Positions 8,810 to 17,418 of a DNA stretch of 33,590 nt are shown here, piece by piece. Source of the DNA: Pauljensenia sp. (GTDB taxonomy: Bacteria > Actinomycetota > Actinomycetes > Actinomycetales > Actinomycetaceae); the NCBI GenBank assembly GCA_029983625.1, contig JASBZF010000007.1, positions 1-33,590 of the forward strand, written 5' to 3'. Position 1 is the stretch's first letter. The number at the start of each line of letters is the position of its first letter. Made by a program: the position numbers and the translations under genes. The notes beneath the pieces are model-generated. The model saw only the letters and a program-made list of their open reading frames with translations. It searched no databases and was not told the DNA's origin.

Positions 8810-9452
8810 GAGGCACCTCCGGTGCCGCGTCGGGGACATGAATGGGGAGAAGATCAAGTCGAGCCCGAGGCTGATTGTCACGCACGATGACGATCCGATC
8901 AATGATTTTTTCGAATTCGCGCCCGAGTTCATCATTGAGGGCCGCCGGACCCACAATGTCGATACGCGAAAACCAGCGTGGCCCCTCACGACCAATGATT
9001 CTCATACGTGAAGAAGCGGGACGACCATCCGGCATTGTCACCGGAATATCGGCACGTAATTCCACACCGTAACGCCCCTCAAGCGCTTCGACACTACCTC
9101 CATCAGCGAGAAGTCCCTCGGTGATTTTGTCACGTACCTCATCCCAGACACCGCCCGATCGGGGCGCTGCGGCCGCAGAGATTTGAAGCCCCGAATCCCC
9201 TAAGACAATGAGAACACGCAGAACCGTGGTGCCATCATCAGCGACCTGGGTCCGCAATTGCATCCCTTTGACGGCGGGAATGCGGATCGCACCCATATCA
9301 ACGTAGCCGACGGAAGTATCCACTTCTTCGACGCTACGTGGACCCGGTTCATTCCAAATCGCAGCATCCTCATCCAGACGCGCCAAAGGGCAAACGGCAG
9401 ATGCTTCCAAGGCTTCAGCGCGTTTATGCGCGCGCGCTTTTTTCCCCCACAT
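8802..9452 (-). CDS. DUF3710 family protein
   Basis: Soluble actinobacterial protein of unknown function, 216 aa, starting MWGKKARAHKRAEAL. The conserved core includes VDMGAIRIPAVKGMQLR near 50-66, an alternating hydrophobic segment (VLIVLGDSGLQISAAAAPRSGG) and GREGPRWFSRIDIVGPAAL near 164-182, all typical of the family. The start is ATG 9452 rather than the TTG one codon upstream; GAGG lies 7 nt before it. It begins 9 nt after the DUF4193 stop and ends overlapping the OB-fold gene, so the four genes read as one operon. In mycobacteria a dUTPase gene (dut) directly precedes this family; here it does not. Confidence 0.88.
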   Translation of the reverse strand: MWGKKARAHKRAEALEASAVCPLARLDEDAAIWNEPGPRSVEEVDTSVGYVDMGAIRIPAVKGMQLRTQVADDGTTVLRVLIVLGDSGLQISAAAAPRSGGVWDEVRDKITEGLLADGGSVEALEGRYGVELRADIPVTMPDGRPASSRMRIIGREGPRWFSRIDIVGPAALNDELGREFEKIIDRIVIVRDNQPRARLDLLPIHVPDAAPEVPHV

Positions 9453-9461
9453 CAACGAGCC

Positions 9462-9764
9462 TCAGCCCGCACACTCAGTACACACAGGTAAGCCAGCGTC
9501 ATCGGTGAAAGCAAGCTGAGAAGCATGATGAACAAGGAAGCACATCGAGCAGGTAAACTCATCGTCCTGCTTGGGGACGACATGGACGCTGAGTTCCTCC
9601 TTGGACAGGTCCGCACCGGGCAGCTCGAAATTCTCTGCAGCTTCGGTTTCGTCCTCTTCAATTTCAGGCGAACCCGCGTCGTTACGACGCGACTTCAGTT
9701 CCTCAATCGAGTCCTCAGCAATATCGTCGTCGTTCTTGCGAGGCGCATCGTAATCGGTCGCCAT
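9462..9764 (-). CDS. DUF4193 family acidic zinc-ribbon protein
   Basis: Small protein of 100 aa found across Actinobacteria. The N-terminal two thirds are acidic and probably flexible (for example EIEEDETEAAE), followed by a C-terminal four-cysteine module C72-x2-C75 ... C95-x2-C98 (TCSMC and VCTEC) that should bind one zinc ion. The ATG start is set by an AGGGGA ribosome site about 6 nt upstream; the frame is open further upstream but without family similarity. It is the first gene of a minus-strand run DUF4193-DUF3710-OB-DUF3159 and is divergent from sepH. Some actinobacterial DUF4193 proteins have been linked to transcription by association, but nothing in this sequence shows that directly. 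Confidence 0.9.
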   Translation of the reverse strand: MATDYDAPRKNDDDIAEDSIEELKSRRNDAGSPEIEEDETEAAENFELPGADLSKEELSVHVVPKQDDEFTCSMCFLVHHASQLAFTDDAGLPVCTECAG

Positions 9765-9830
9765 GATCGTCCCCTTCCGGCTTGTGCGGGCACCGCACCA
9801 TATAGCTCGATGCCCTCCTTCGGCGCAGGG

Positions 9831-9860
9831 AGAATACCATTCCATGCGGTCACATGTCAG
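9831..9860 (-). promoter_or_regulatory. Putative sigma-70-type promoter of the DUF4193 operon
   Basis: On the minus strand CTGACA (plus 9855-9860) and TATTCT (plus 9831-9836) are separated by 18 nt, close to the housekeeping consensus. The expected transcription start near 9824 gives a leader of about 60 nt before the ATG at 9764, which does carry a Shine-Dalgarno. Confidence 0.5.
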
Positions 9861-9967
9861 GCTTTCCTTCTCCCGGCGCGTCTGATTATCGGACACGCCC
9901 CGCGAAGTGGCCCGCACACAGCTGCGATCTTGAGACGATTCACTCGCAGTAGTGTGAGGAGGTCTGC

Positions 9968-11044
9968 ATGATCGAATTGGAGTTGCTTGGGATCGGCGCC
10001 GACGGAGAATCCCTCGTCTTTTTCGATTCCGAGGGCGAACGATACATTGCGCCCATCACCGATGAGCTGCGCGCAGCCGCTCGTCGCGACCGCCCAAAGA
10101 TCGAAGCCGCACCGGATCCGGCTCGCCAAACCCTGCGCCCTCGCGACATCCAAGCCCTTCTCCGTGCGGGCGCAACCCCTGAAGACATCGCCGCACGGCA
10201 CGGTATGGAGGTCTGTGCGATCACGCGCTACGAAGCACCCGTTGCCGCCGAAAAAAACTATGCCCTTCAGCGTGCCCTCTCCACGACGATCGGCGCATTA
10301 AACGATGGGCCCACAATGGGCGACCTCGTCGTGGATCGTCTCGCAGCCCGAGGTGTCGATCCCTCCTCACTCGTCTGGTCTGCCCAACGCGAAGTCAATG
10401 GCCCCTGGCAAATCTGCCTCACCTTCATTCAGGGTGCCGCCGAACACGGAGCACACTGGCTTCTTTCCTCATCCGGCGCCCTCGAAGCTGTCGATCAAGA
10501 AGCCCAATGGTTGACAGAAACAGTTTCGGTAACCCCTGCGGCTTCGATCTTCACTCCGCTCCCCGTCTCAGGAAAAGCCGAAGCGGACCTTGCTGATATC
10601 GAAGAAGTGAAAGCGCGCGAAGCGATCATCGATCAGCTCAATGCGGCGCGCGGGAAACCTCAAGACATTGAATATGAACTGGACGAAGACGAGGTCGCTG
10701 AGACAATCGCGACGCCTCCAGCAGACACACACACCGCATCGATTTCAGCCCGCATCTACTCTTTGGCACAAGCCCGCACGAAAGACGACGCTGCAGAACT
10801 GCTCGACACCCCCTCGACTTCACCCACCAAAATCCCGAAAGCTGACTCCGATCGCACTCAGACCAACACGCCCTCGACCCCACCTGCACCTGATCCCCAA
10901 GAAAACACACCCTCCGACAGGGAACTTTCCCTTCCGGGCCTTGACGACCTGACTCCCACGCCTGCAGAACCGAAGAAATCAAAATCTCGGAGACGTTCGG
11001 TGCCAAGCTGGGACGAAATCGTGTTCGGAGCTAAAACTCAATAG
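9968..11044 (+). CDS. sepH: Septation protein SepH (DUF3071)
   Basis: Actinobacterial cell-division protein that binds FtsZ and promotes its assembly (known for Streptomyces and mycobacterial SepH). The 358-residue chain has the N-terminal DUF3071 domain (MIELELLGIGADGESL, GERYIAPITDELR), a helix-turn-helix-like part near 57-80 (LRPRDIQALLRAGATPEDIAARHGM), a further conserved domain to about residue 185, a long low-complexity Pro/Thr/Ser/Asp linker (about 275-335) and the short conserved C-terminal motif RRRSVPSWDEIVFG. That termini-plus-linker layout is diagnostic. GAGGAGG lies 5 nt before the ATG. It is divergent from DUF4193 across a 203-nt gap and convergent with the phosphatase-family gene, 19 nt stop to stop. 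Confidence 0.94.
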   Translation: MIELELLGIGADGESLVFFDSEGERYIAPITDELRAAARRDRPKIEAAPDPARQTLRPRDIQALLRAGATPEDIAARHGMEVCAITRYEAPVAAEKNYALQRALSTTIGALNDGPTMGDLVVDRLAARGVDPSSLVWSAQREVNGPWQICLTFIQGAAEHGAHWLLSSSGALEAVDQEAQWLTETVSVTPAASIFTPLPVSGKAEADLADIEEVKAREAIIDQLNAARGKPQDIEYELDEDEVAETIATPPADTHTASISARIYSLAQARTKDDAAELLDTPSTSPTKIPKADSDRTQTNTPSTPPAPDPQENTPSDRELSLPGLDDLTPTPAEPKKSKSRRRSVPSWDEIVFGAKTQ

Positions 11045-11063
11045 GGTTCACTCACATTAAGGT

Positions 11064-12200
11064 TCAGCTCAGTTGGATCACAGGAATCCTCATTTCCTCA
11101 GCGGTCAATGAACCATGTACTCCCGGCATGGAAATCATTGCCAAGGACTGAACCCGCGAGTCAACGACACCTTCACGTCCGGCCATGAACACAATCGCAT
11201 CACCGATCTTAGACAAACCGGGCCCCTCACCCAGTAGGGCACCAGCCTCATCAGGACTCAACACCCAAGCAGCATCTCCGAGGGCATCTTGCCACCGCGC
11301 ACGCACCGCTTCAGCTCGTCCCGGTCGCGCGTGAACATGGAGTGCGCGAGTCTCTCCCGCAAGAAGTTCCACATCTTCAGCCAGTACACGTTCTTGCGCA
11401 AGATCATGCAGCCGTGAAGAACGGACATCCACCATTCCGTGATCTGCAGTGAATACAGTGCGTACCCCGGAAGGCAGGCGCGTGAGCAAGCGTCCAAGAC
11501 CCGCATCAAAATGCTCAAGGGCCGTATTCCACGCATCGGACGCCACACCGTGAGCGTGGCCCGCGTGGTCAATCTCTGACCAGTAGAGGTAGACAAGCGG
11601 AGTACCTGAACGGAGTTCTTGAAGCGCGGCCTCACAGCGTTCATCCCAAGAGAAGGCTCCCCTGTGTCGCGCACCGCGTAATGCTGCGCGTGTCAGTCCT
11701 GATCTGGAAAAAGACGCCGGTGAAATGACAACCGAGTCGATCCCCTGAGCAGCCAGAAGTTCAAATCGTGTCGCCACCTCCTGCCACTGCTGTGGACAAG
11801 GCCCGTCTTCGAAAGCTAAAAGATTCATGGCTCGGCCTTCATAGGCCACCGAATAGCCGACCATGCGTGTTGCTCCGGGATACGCTCCCGTTCCAAAAGC
11901 CGTGATTGCCGCCGCTGTTGTCGAGGGCGCGACGGTGTGGATCGCGCGAATCTCATCGCGGAAGGAACGCAGGGTCGCCGCATAGGCAAAGGAGTTGACA
12001 AGCAGGTGGTACCCCAAACCGTCCACAAGGATGAAAAGTAGCTGTTGGGCTCCGCCCTCGATCCCCAATGCCGATCGAGCGCGCTCATCCGATAGTGACA
12101 TTCCGTCTACTGCGGCAAGACCGGCGGACAACACATCCGTCAGACACAGATCCTGAGGACCCGGCAGATCTGCCCATTCGGGCGCTATGAGTTCATTCAC
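11064..12200 (-). CDS. Alkaline-phosphatase-superfamily hydrolase (type I phosphodiesterase/nucleotide pyrophosphatase)
   Basis: Predicted metal-dependent phosphodiesterase or phosphatase of 378 aa. All superfamily metal and nucleophile positions appear present: D60 in LLFILVDGLGYH, the nucleophile threonine in APSTTAAAITAFGTG (T94 or T95), D211 and H215 in SEIDHAGHAHG, D253-H254 in TADHGMVD, and H362 in MPGVHGS. This matches the nucleotide pyrophosphatase/phosphodiesterase branch. No signal peptide is visible, so it is probably cytoplasmic. It starts at a GTG overlapping the DUF5998 stop by 8 nt with only a poor ribosome site, implying coupling. The DUF5998-phosphodiesterase pairing beside topoisomerase genes recurs in Actinobacteria (recalled). 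The substrate cannot be read from sequence. Confidence 0.88.
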   Translation of the reverse strand: MNELIAPEWADLPGPQDLCLTDVLSAGLAAVDGMSLSDERARSALGIEGGAQQLLFILVDGLGYHLLVNSFAYAATLRSFRDEIRAIHTVAPSTTAAAITAFGTGAYPGATRMVGYSVAYEGRAMNLLAFEDGPCPQQWQEVATRFELLAAQGIDSVVISPASFSRSGLTRAALRGARHRGAFSWDERCEAALQELRSGTPLVYLYWSEIDHAGHAHGVASDAWNTALEHFDAGLGRLLTRLPSGVRTVFTADHGMVDVRSSRLHDLAQERVLAEDVELLAGETRALHVHARPGRAEAVRARWQDALGDAAWVLSPDEAGALLGEGPGLSKIGDAIVFMAGREGVVDSRVQSLAMISMPGVHGSLTAEEMRIPVIQLS

Positions 12201-12774
12201 GCGCGTTGCCTAAACGCTGCGAAAGAGCTTGAGCGAAAGCGTAGGCCGCTTCCAGTTCGTTTTCGCCGTCAGCGGCCCTGGAGACTCGGATTGTGAGGTC
12301 ATCGGGGAAGGAGGTCGCCGAATACCCATGATCCGCCGTGCAATGAGGATCTTCACAATGCGCTGGCTCGATCTCCGAACGACGCATAGCCCCCAGGTCA
12401 AGGGTCAAGGTCAACTCCATAAGCTCGGCGTGATGTGCAGGATCTGACCATACTTCCATGACGGCGAGCGAACCGAGCTGCGCAAGAGGATGAGTGGTGG
12501 TCGCAACGGCTGCCGAACCGTCTTCAAGCTCATCCACGTGGATAAAAACAAGGACCGACTCACCGAGGGCTGCAAGCGTGAGATGGCGGAAAATCGATCC
12601 CCGATCAAAAGCTGCATCCGTCTGGCAGATCGACGCGATCGGATCTACCGTTCCTAAAGCACGTCGCAGCGCAGCTGACACCAGACCCGGATAAAAACCC
12701 GTCCGGTCGATTTTCTCCCAGGTATTCACCTGCTCATTGTGCCCACAAGCGGCGTGGGAATCGAAACGAGACAT
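12193..12774 (-). CDS. DUF5998 family protein
   Basis: Soluble actinobacterial protein of unknown function (193 aa). The family signature is the Cys/His-rich stretch HCEDPHCTADHGYSATS near 144-160, which could be a metal site, flanked by a beta-rich segment ending LTIRVSRAADGE. An N-terminal part with the pattern GFYPGLVSAALRRAL also fits the family. I start it at ATG 12774 (MSRFDSHAACGH); the frame is open about 70 codons upstream, but that lies inside the oppositely transcribed parC gene. There is no Shine-Dalgarno; a CATTAT hexamer lies 12 nt upstream. It is the first gene of a two-gene unit with the phosphodiesterase-like gene. Confidence 0.85.
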   Translation of the reverse strand: MSRFDSHAACGHNEQVNTWEKIDRTGFYPGLVSAALRRALGTVDPIASICQTDAAFDRGSIFRHLTLAALGESVLVFIHVDELEDGSAAVATTTHPLAQLGSLAVMEVWSDPAHHAELMELTLTLDLGAMRRSEIEPAHCEDPHCTADHGYSATSFPDDLTIRVSRAADGENELEAAYAFAQALSQRLGNARE

Positions 12775-12785
12775 GCAATAAAGGG

Positions 12786-12792
12786 GATAATG
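12786..12792. promoter_or_regulatory. Putative -10 element GATAATG, possibly bidirectional (parC / DUF5998)
   Basis: GATAAT (12786-12791) is followed by 7 nt and the ATG at 12799, giving a leaderless parC transcript. Read on the other strand the same bases give CATTAT (12792-12787), 12 nt before the DUF5998 ATG at 12774. No clear -35 box was found on either side. Confidence 0.45.
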
Positions 12793-12798
12793 CCACCT

Positions 12799-15270
12799 AT
12801 GTCGAAGAAGGACGATTCCGCACTTCTGCCCGCACAGGACGAGCGTATTTCCCAGATTGACGTCTCCGAAGAGATGCGCGCTTCCTTCCTCGAATACGCG
12901 GTTTCCGTGATTTATGCGCGCGCTCTCCCGGATGCTCGAGACGGACTGAAACCCGTTCAACGGCGCATCCTCTACCAGATGGACCAAATGGGGTTAAAAC
13001 CCGATAAAGGGCATGTGAAGTCTCAGCGTGTCGTCGGTGAGGTCATGGGGAAATTGCATCCGCATGGCGATTCGGCAATTTACGAAGCTCTTGTTCGTCT
13101 CGCTCAGCCTTTCAATCTCCGCCTGCCCCTTCTGGATGGGCACGGTAACTTCGGTTCTTTGGACGATGGGCCAGCTGCCGCGCGTTACACGGAAGCCAGG
13201 ATGGCGCCCTCGGCCCTCGACCTCGTCACGGATCTTGACGAAGACACGGTTGACTTCGTCCCGAACTACGACAACCAGTTCATGCAACCGGAAGTTCTGC
13301 CCGCCGCTTTCCCTCAGCTCCTCGTCAACGGTGCCTCAGGAATCGCCGTCGGCATGGCAACGAACATCGCCCCTCATAACCTGTCCGAGGCCATTGCCGC
13401 AGCTATTCATCTCATTGAAAATCCTGATGCGGACACCGCTGAACTCATGCGTTTCCTTCCCGGCCCGGATCTTCCCGAGGGCGGTGTCATCGTTGGTCTC
13501 GACGGTATTAAAGATGCCTATGAAACTGGTCGAGGTGCTTTCAAGACACGAGCGAAAGTGTCGATCGAGCGTGTTACGGCCAGGAAAATGGGGCTGATCG
13601 TCACCGAACTTCCCTATATGGTGGGTCCTGAGAAAGTCATTGAAAAAATCAAAGAAAACGTGAACTCGGGCCGTTTGAAAGGCATCTCCTCGGTTCAAAA
13701 TCTCACGGACCGAATCCACGGACTGCGCCTCGTGATCGAAGTGAAGAACGGTTTTAATCCCGAAGCTGTACTCCAGCAGCTTTACGCGCGCACTCCTTTA
13801 GAGGATTCCTTTTCCATCAATGCTGTTGCCCTCGTTGATGGTCAGCCGCGCACACTCGGACTGAAAGAAATGCTGCGTGTATTTGTCGATCATCGACTGA
13901 AAGTGACACGCAGACGCACCGTCTTCCGCCTCAACAAAGCTAATACTCGCCTCCATCTGGTTGAAGGTCTCCTCATCGCCGTCGTGAACATCGATGATGT
14001 GATTGCGATCATCCGTTCTTCTGATGATGCAGAAACCGCCCGCGAGCGCCTCATAACAGCCTTTGACCTTTCAGAAGTCCAGGCGAATCATATTCTCGAA
14101 CTGCGGCTGCGTCGTTTAACGAAGTTCTCCCGAATCGAATTGGAGACCGAACGCGAAGAATTGACCGCCACGATCAGCGAACTTGAAGCGATCCTCGCCG
14201 ACTCAGAACGTCTTAAAGGGCTGGTGGTGTCAGAACTGCGTGAGGTCTCACAACGCCTGGGCACACCGCGTCGTACTCTTCTCCTTTCTTCGACGGGAAT
14301 GGAGACGGGGAGCGAAGGGCAGGCTGCGACCCTTGCAGCGGCTCTGCCGTCGGTGTCGCGCTCGGGGCGTGGTATGGATTTGCAGATTCCCGATGATCCT
14401 TGCGTTGTTGTCCTGAGCGCTCATGGTGCTTTGGCTCGCGTCGAAGGCGCAGAACTTCTCGATCCTGGGCCGCGAGCTTTCGCTGATATTTGGATCGACC
14501 AGTTATCAACGACGGCGCGTTCTCAGATTGCGGTCGTCACCGAGGACGGCTTCGCTCACAGGGTGGACGTGGTGGATCTACCTGCTCTGCCACGTTTCCA
14601 CACGGGTTTGTCTTTTGCGGCGGCCGCTCCCGCAGCTGCTTTCCTCCACAGCGATTCCCGTCCGATTGCTCTGTTGAATCCGCATTCGCAGACGGTTTAT
14701 GCGATGGGTACCGCACGCGGAGTTGTGAAGCGTCTCAAGCCCGATCATTTCTTACGTGAGGAATGGGAAATCATCACTTTGGACGCGGGAGATCGTCTCG
14801 TAGGTTTTGCCGCTTCAGATGAGGATTCTCAGCTTGTGTTCATCTCATCAGATGCGCAACTCTTGCGTATGAGTGCCGACAAAGTGCGTCCTCAGGGGCG
14901 CAGCGCCTCGGGGATGGCGGGGATCAAACTTCCCGGCAGCGCTCACGCGATTGGATTCTGGGTGGTTGATGTTCCAGAACATGCCGTTGTCGTGACAGTT
15001 GCAGCCGCACAAGGGGCCTTACCGGGAACCGGTCAAACAACTGTGAAGGTCACTCCATTCCAGATGTATCCGCTGAAGGGGCGCGGCGGGCAGGGTGTGC
15101 GCGCTCAGCGTTTCCTGAAAGGGGAAGATCGTCTGGCCCTTGCCTGGGTGGGTTCCCGTCCGGCCCGAGCAGCCACAGCCGACGGGCATCCCCTTGAGTT
15201 ACCCGCTGAGGATGAACGTCGAGACGGCTCCGGTTCTCCTCTTATGGTGCCGATTGGAATGATCGGCTGA
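12799..15270 (+). CDS. parC: Type IIA topoisomerase subunit A (topoisomerase IV ParC / GyrA-like)
   Basis: DNA-cleaving subunit of a type IIA topoisomerase (823 aa), acting with the ParE-like subunit encoded 2 kb downstream to decatenate or relax DNA. Seen: DGLKPVQRRILY near 48-59, the quinolone-region motif HPHGDSAIYEALVRLAQPF with sensitive-type S92 and E96, the catalytic tyrosine Y130 in AARYTEAR, a coiled-coil gate segment around 430-470, and a C-terminal beta-propeller-like half (RPQGRSASGMAGIKL, then PLKGRGGQGVRAQRFLKGED). No canonical full GyrA box is evident, which favours ParC over GyrA. Start: ATG 12799 (MSKKDD) is preferred because GATAAT lies 7 nt upstream; ATG 12790 is in frame and has an AAGGGG only 3 nt away. 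The pair with parE beside DUF5998 supports topoisomerase IV. Confidence 0.92.
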   Translation: MSKKDDSALLPAQDERISQIDVSEEMRASFLEYAVSVIYARALPDARDGLKPVQRRILYQMDQMGLKPDKGHVKSQRVVGEVMGKLHPHGDSAIYEALVRLAQPFNLRLPLLDGHGNFGSLDDGPAAARYTEARMAPSALDLVTDLDEDTVDFVPNYDNQFMQPEVLPAAFPQLLVNGASGIAVGMATNIAPHNLSEAIAAAIHLIENPDADTAELMRFLPGPDLPEGGVIVGLDGIKDAYETGRGAFKTRAKVSIERVTARKMGLIVTELPYMVGPEKVIEKIKENVNSGRLKGISSVQNLTDRIHGLRLVIEVKNGFNPEAVLQQLYARTPLEDSFSINAVALVDGQPRTLGLKEMLRVFVDHRLKVTRRRTVFRLNKANTRLHLVEGLLIAVVNIDDVIAIIRSSDDAETARERLITAFDLSEVQANHILELRLRRLTKFSRIELETEREELTATISELEAILADSERLKGLVVSELREVSQRLGTPRRTLLLSSTGMETGSEGQAATLAAALPSVSRSGRGMDLQIPDDPCVVVLSAHGALARVEGAELLDPGPRAFADIWIDQLSTTARSQIAVVTEDGFAHRVDVVDLPALPRFHTGLSFAAAAPAAAFLHSDSRPIALLNPHSQTVYAMGTARGVVKRLKPDHFLREEWEIITLDAGDRLVGFAASDEDSQLVFISSDAQLLRMSADKVRPQGRSASGMAGIKLPGSAHAIGFWVVDVPEHAVVVTVAAAQGALPGTGQTTVKVTPFQMYPLKGRGGQGVRAQRFLKGEDRLALAWVGSRPARAATADGHPLELPAEDERRDGSGSPLMVPIGMIG

Positions 15271-15285
15271 AAACGCTCGTTTCGC

Positions 15286-16332
15286 TTACACTTCCCTCAC
15301 GTACAGGCGTGTCTGTCCGACGGTTGCGAACCCGAGGTTGTCATAAACGGCGAGGGTTCCTGAGTGATGGGCAGAACCTAAGCCCGTTCCGATCCGATCC
15401 ATTCCGGCTTGTGCCATTGCGGTCATTGCGGCAATGATGAGTGCATCCACTCCCCTGTGTGACAGTGCAGATTCAAGGACACCCATCTGGTCGATGTAGC
15501 CTTCTTTCCAGCCGAGTGCCGCCCAGTCCTGCACGTATTTGGAGGCGATGAGGAAACCGAGGACGCGAGGGCGATCTCCCCTACGATCCACGAGGACAAA
15601 AGACCAGTCAGCTTCGAAAGCAGAACGTCCCCTAAGCCACTGGTCCTCACTCAAGGGTGGGCGACCCCATTCGATCTCCGACAGTAGGTTCGAAGTGTGC
15701 CTGGCGGGTTCTTCCCATTCCTTCCCCCAGGGTTCAATCGACAGGTAGCGACCAAGGTCAGGAGCAGGTGGGATTTTCGTCAACTCTGCGCGGAGCTCAT
15801 AGTAGGTCCTCGCCCAGTGGAAACCGCGCAGGCGTAAGTGTTCTTCCAACTCAGATTGGCCAGGTTCTAACTGCATGGTGATCTGTGCAGGTCCGGCGTA
15901 GTCAGTTTCGGACAGTATCGCCCTCGACATGGCTTCTTGCCATTCAACGACCGCTCCGCCTAAGCCGATCCGACGGAAAGCAGGATCCACACCGCCTTGA
16001 CACATACATTCCACACCGCCAAGATCACGTAGAACAACTTGCGCCCACGCGACCATGCGACCGGCGGCGATGCCGCGCGTCGCATACCCTGCCAGCCCCT
16101 TCCAGGAGCGCTTTTCTTTCAGCATTTCCACGACTTCGGCGTAGCTTGTCCTGTAGGGAGGATTATCCTGTGCTTCAATTCGCGCGATTAACGCGCACAA
16201 TCCGTGAAGTCCAGTCGAGTCCAGTTCAGTCCACACGACACCGTGGTGGGCTTCAGGTAAAGGAACCTGTGCGCAGAGGGAGGAATGAGCCGTGGAGTGC
16301 GAGTCTTTTGTCGCAAATCCCCTGTCGGTCAT
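15286..16332 (-). CDS. Double-GNAT N-acetyltransferase family protein, second domain degenerate
   Basis: Predicted acetyl-CoA-dependent transferase with two fused GNAT domains (348 aa). The N-terminal domain (about 33-170) holds the acetyl-CoA loop as VDPAFRRIGLGGAVVEWQ. The C-terminal domain (about 195-348) ends with the GNAT terminal motif VYDNLGFATVGQTRLYV, but its pyrophosphate loop reads LSHRGVDALIIAAM, where the second glycine of RGxG is replaced by Asp, so this half may be inactive or structural. The ATG has AAGGAGG 5 nt upstream. It follows a paralogous double-GNAT gene by 17 nt and converges on parC (15 nt). A bidomain layout resembles mycothiol synthase MshD, but sequence does not allow that assignment. 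Substrate unknown. Confidence 0.8.
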   Translation of the reverse strand: MTDRGFATKDSHSTAHSSLCAQVPLPEAHHGVVWTELDSTGLHGLCALIARIEAQDNPPYRTSYAEVVEMLKEKRSWKGLAGYATRGIAAGRMVAWAQVVLRDLGGVECMCQGGVDPAFRRIGLGGAVVEWQEAMSRAILSETDYAGPAQITMQLEPGQSELEEHLRLRGFHWARTYYELRAELTKIPPAPDLGRYLSIEPWGKEWEEPARHTSNLLSEIEWGRPPLSEDQWLRGRSAFEADWSFVLVDRRGDRPRVLGFLIASKYVQDWAALGWKEGYIDQMGVLESALSHRGVDALIIAAMTAMAQAGMDRIGTGLGSAHHSGTLAVYDNLGFATVGQTRLYVREV

Positions 16333-16349
16333 GTGGGCCTCCTTTCTCG

Positions 16350-17369
16350 CTACTGGTCGATCGTATAAAAGACCTCGGCAGGACCGTCAACGAAACCGAG
16401 ATGTTCATAGATCGCATGGGCGTTCGAGGGCGAAGCCGTATCGACATCGAGGCCGATTCTTGAGATTCCATTCGCGCTTGCCGCAGCGACACAAGTTCCT
16501 AGTAGGGCTGTGGAAAGACCTTGTCCGCGGTGGGCAGCTGCGACACCAAGAAGTTCCACATAGGCTTCGGTGCGTCCCGTACATACCCAGCGTTCAACGG
16601 GACGTCCGGTCATGCAGTAGCCGACCGGCTCACCTTCGGGTGAAAGCGCCACAAAAGACCAGCGAGGATCCAGATTGCTCAGCGCTTCTTCCCACCATAT
16701 TCCGCGCAAACAGGAACGATAGTGGTCACAGAACGCATCCATGTGGAGCGCGCGGATAGTGTCGACGGGAACTTGCGTCCACGGCACCACCGTATATCCG
16801 CCCTTCGGTGAGGGGGCTTTTTCTGAGCCTTCGAGTTCACGGTACATGATTTGAAAGGTGCGTTTCGCATAGAAACCCGCCGCAATGTAGAGGCGGCGCC
16901 TATCAGTCATGTGCGCGTCAACAAAATTATGGATCGACACCGGGATCTGGGAGTGTGCGCCAAAAGTCTCAACGAGCATCTGACGCGCACGACCATCCTG
17001 CCAGTAGAGCAGGGCACGCCCAAGTCCTCGCCCTCGCCAGTGCGGGTGAATGTAGGCGTTCACGATGGCGTTTGCGTGTTCGCTTAAAGAACGAAGAACT
17101 TTAACGCTGGCGACCGCGCAGATCCGATGCTCAGAATCAATACCGACGATGGCATCGACCCATTGAACTCCCCGTTTACCTTCGATCATATTCGCAACGT
17201 CATCAGCTGAAATACGACGATGGGAATCATCGGCGGCTTCGACGGTGCGGATGAGTTCGTACACTCGCGGCGCGTCCGAAGCGATGATGGAGCGCCATCG
17301 CAGTCCGAGGTGGACACCCGGATACGGAACTGAGGCCGGCGGGGCGAGTCGCTCAGCAAGTCCAGTCAT
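16350..17369 (-). CDS. Double-GNAT N-acetyltransferase family protein
   Basis: Paralogue of the gene just downstream (339 aa from the chosen start), with two GNAT domains that both retain good acetyl-CoA loops: HPHWRGRGLGRALLYW in the first and AAHRGQGLSTALLGT in the second. It ends with the typical NAHAIYEHLGFV segment. Start: ATG 17369 (MTGLAERLAPP) is preferred to ATG 17378 because TACAAT lies exactly 7 nt before it and neither start has a ribosome site. The reading frame stops 17 nt before the next GNAT gene, so the pair is probably one transcript; parE lies 40-50 nt upstream on the same strand and may read through. The substrate cannot be predicted; similar bidomain proteins act on small amines, antibiotics or mycothiol precursors. 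Confidence 0.82.
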   Translation of the reverse strand: MTGLAERLAPPASVPYPGVHLGLRWRSIIASDAPRVYELIRTVEAADDSHRRISADDVANMIEGKRGVQWVDAIVGIDSEHRICAVASVKVLRSLSEHANAIVNAYIHPHWRGRGLGRALLYWQDGRARQMLVETFGAHSQIPVSIHNFVDAHMTDRRRLYIAAGFYAKRTFQIMYRELEGSEKAPSPKGGYTVVPWTQVPVDTIRALHMDAFCDHYRSCLRGIWWEEALSNLDPRWSFVALSPEGEPVGYCMTGRPVERWVCTGRTEAYVELLGVAAAHRGQGLSTALLGTCVAAASANGISRIGLDVDTASPSNAHAIYEHLGFVDGPAEVFYTIDQ

Positions 17370-17376
17370 GGAAGTC

Positions 17377-17382
17377 ATTGTA
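17377..17382 (-). promoter_or_regulatory. Putative -10 hexamer of leaderless GNAT gene
   Basis: TACAAT on the minus strand is followed by 7 nt and ATG at 17369. It overlaps the alternative upstream ATG 17378, which would be untranslatable if transcription starts at 17369. Confidence 0.45.
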
Positions 17383-17418
17383 ATGACCGATCGCGATGCA
17401 ACACGTATGCCTCAGTGT

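Noticed and set aside
9930..9955. TTGAGA and TAGTGT as a sepH promoter
   Set aside because: The spacer is 14 nt, too short for a normal promoter, and a start just after TAGTGT would cut off the strong ribosome site of sepH.
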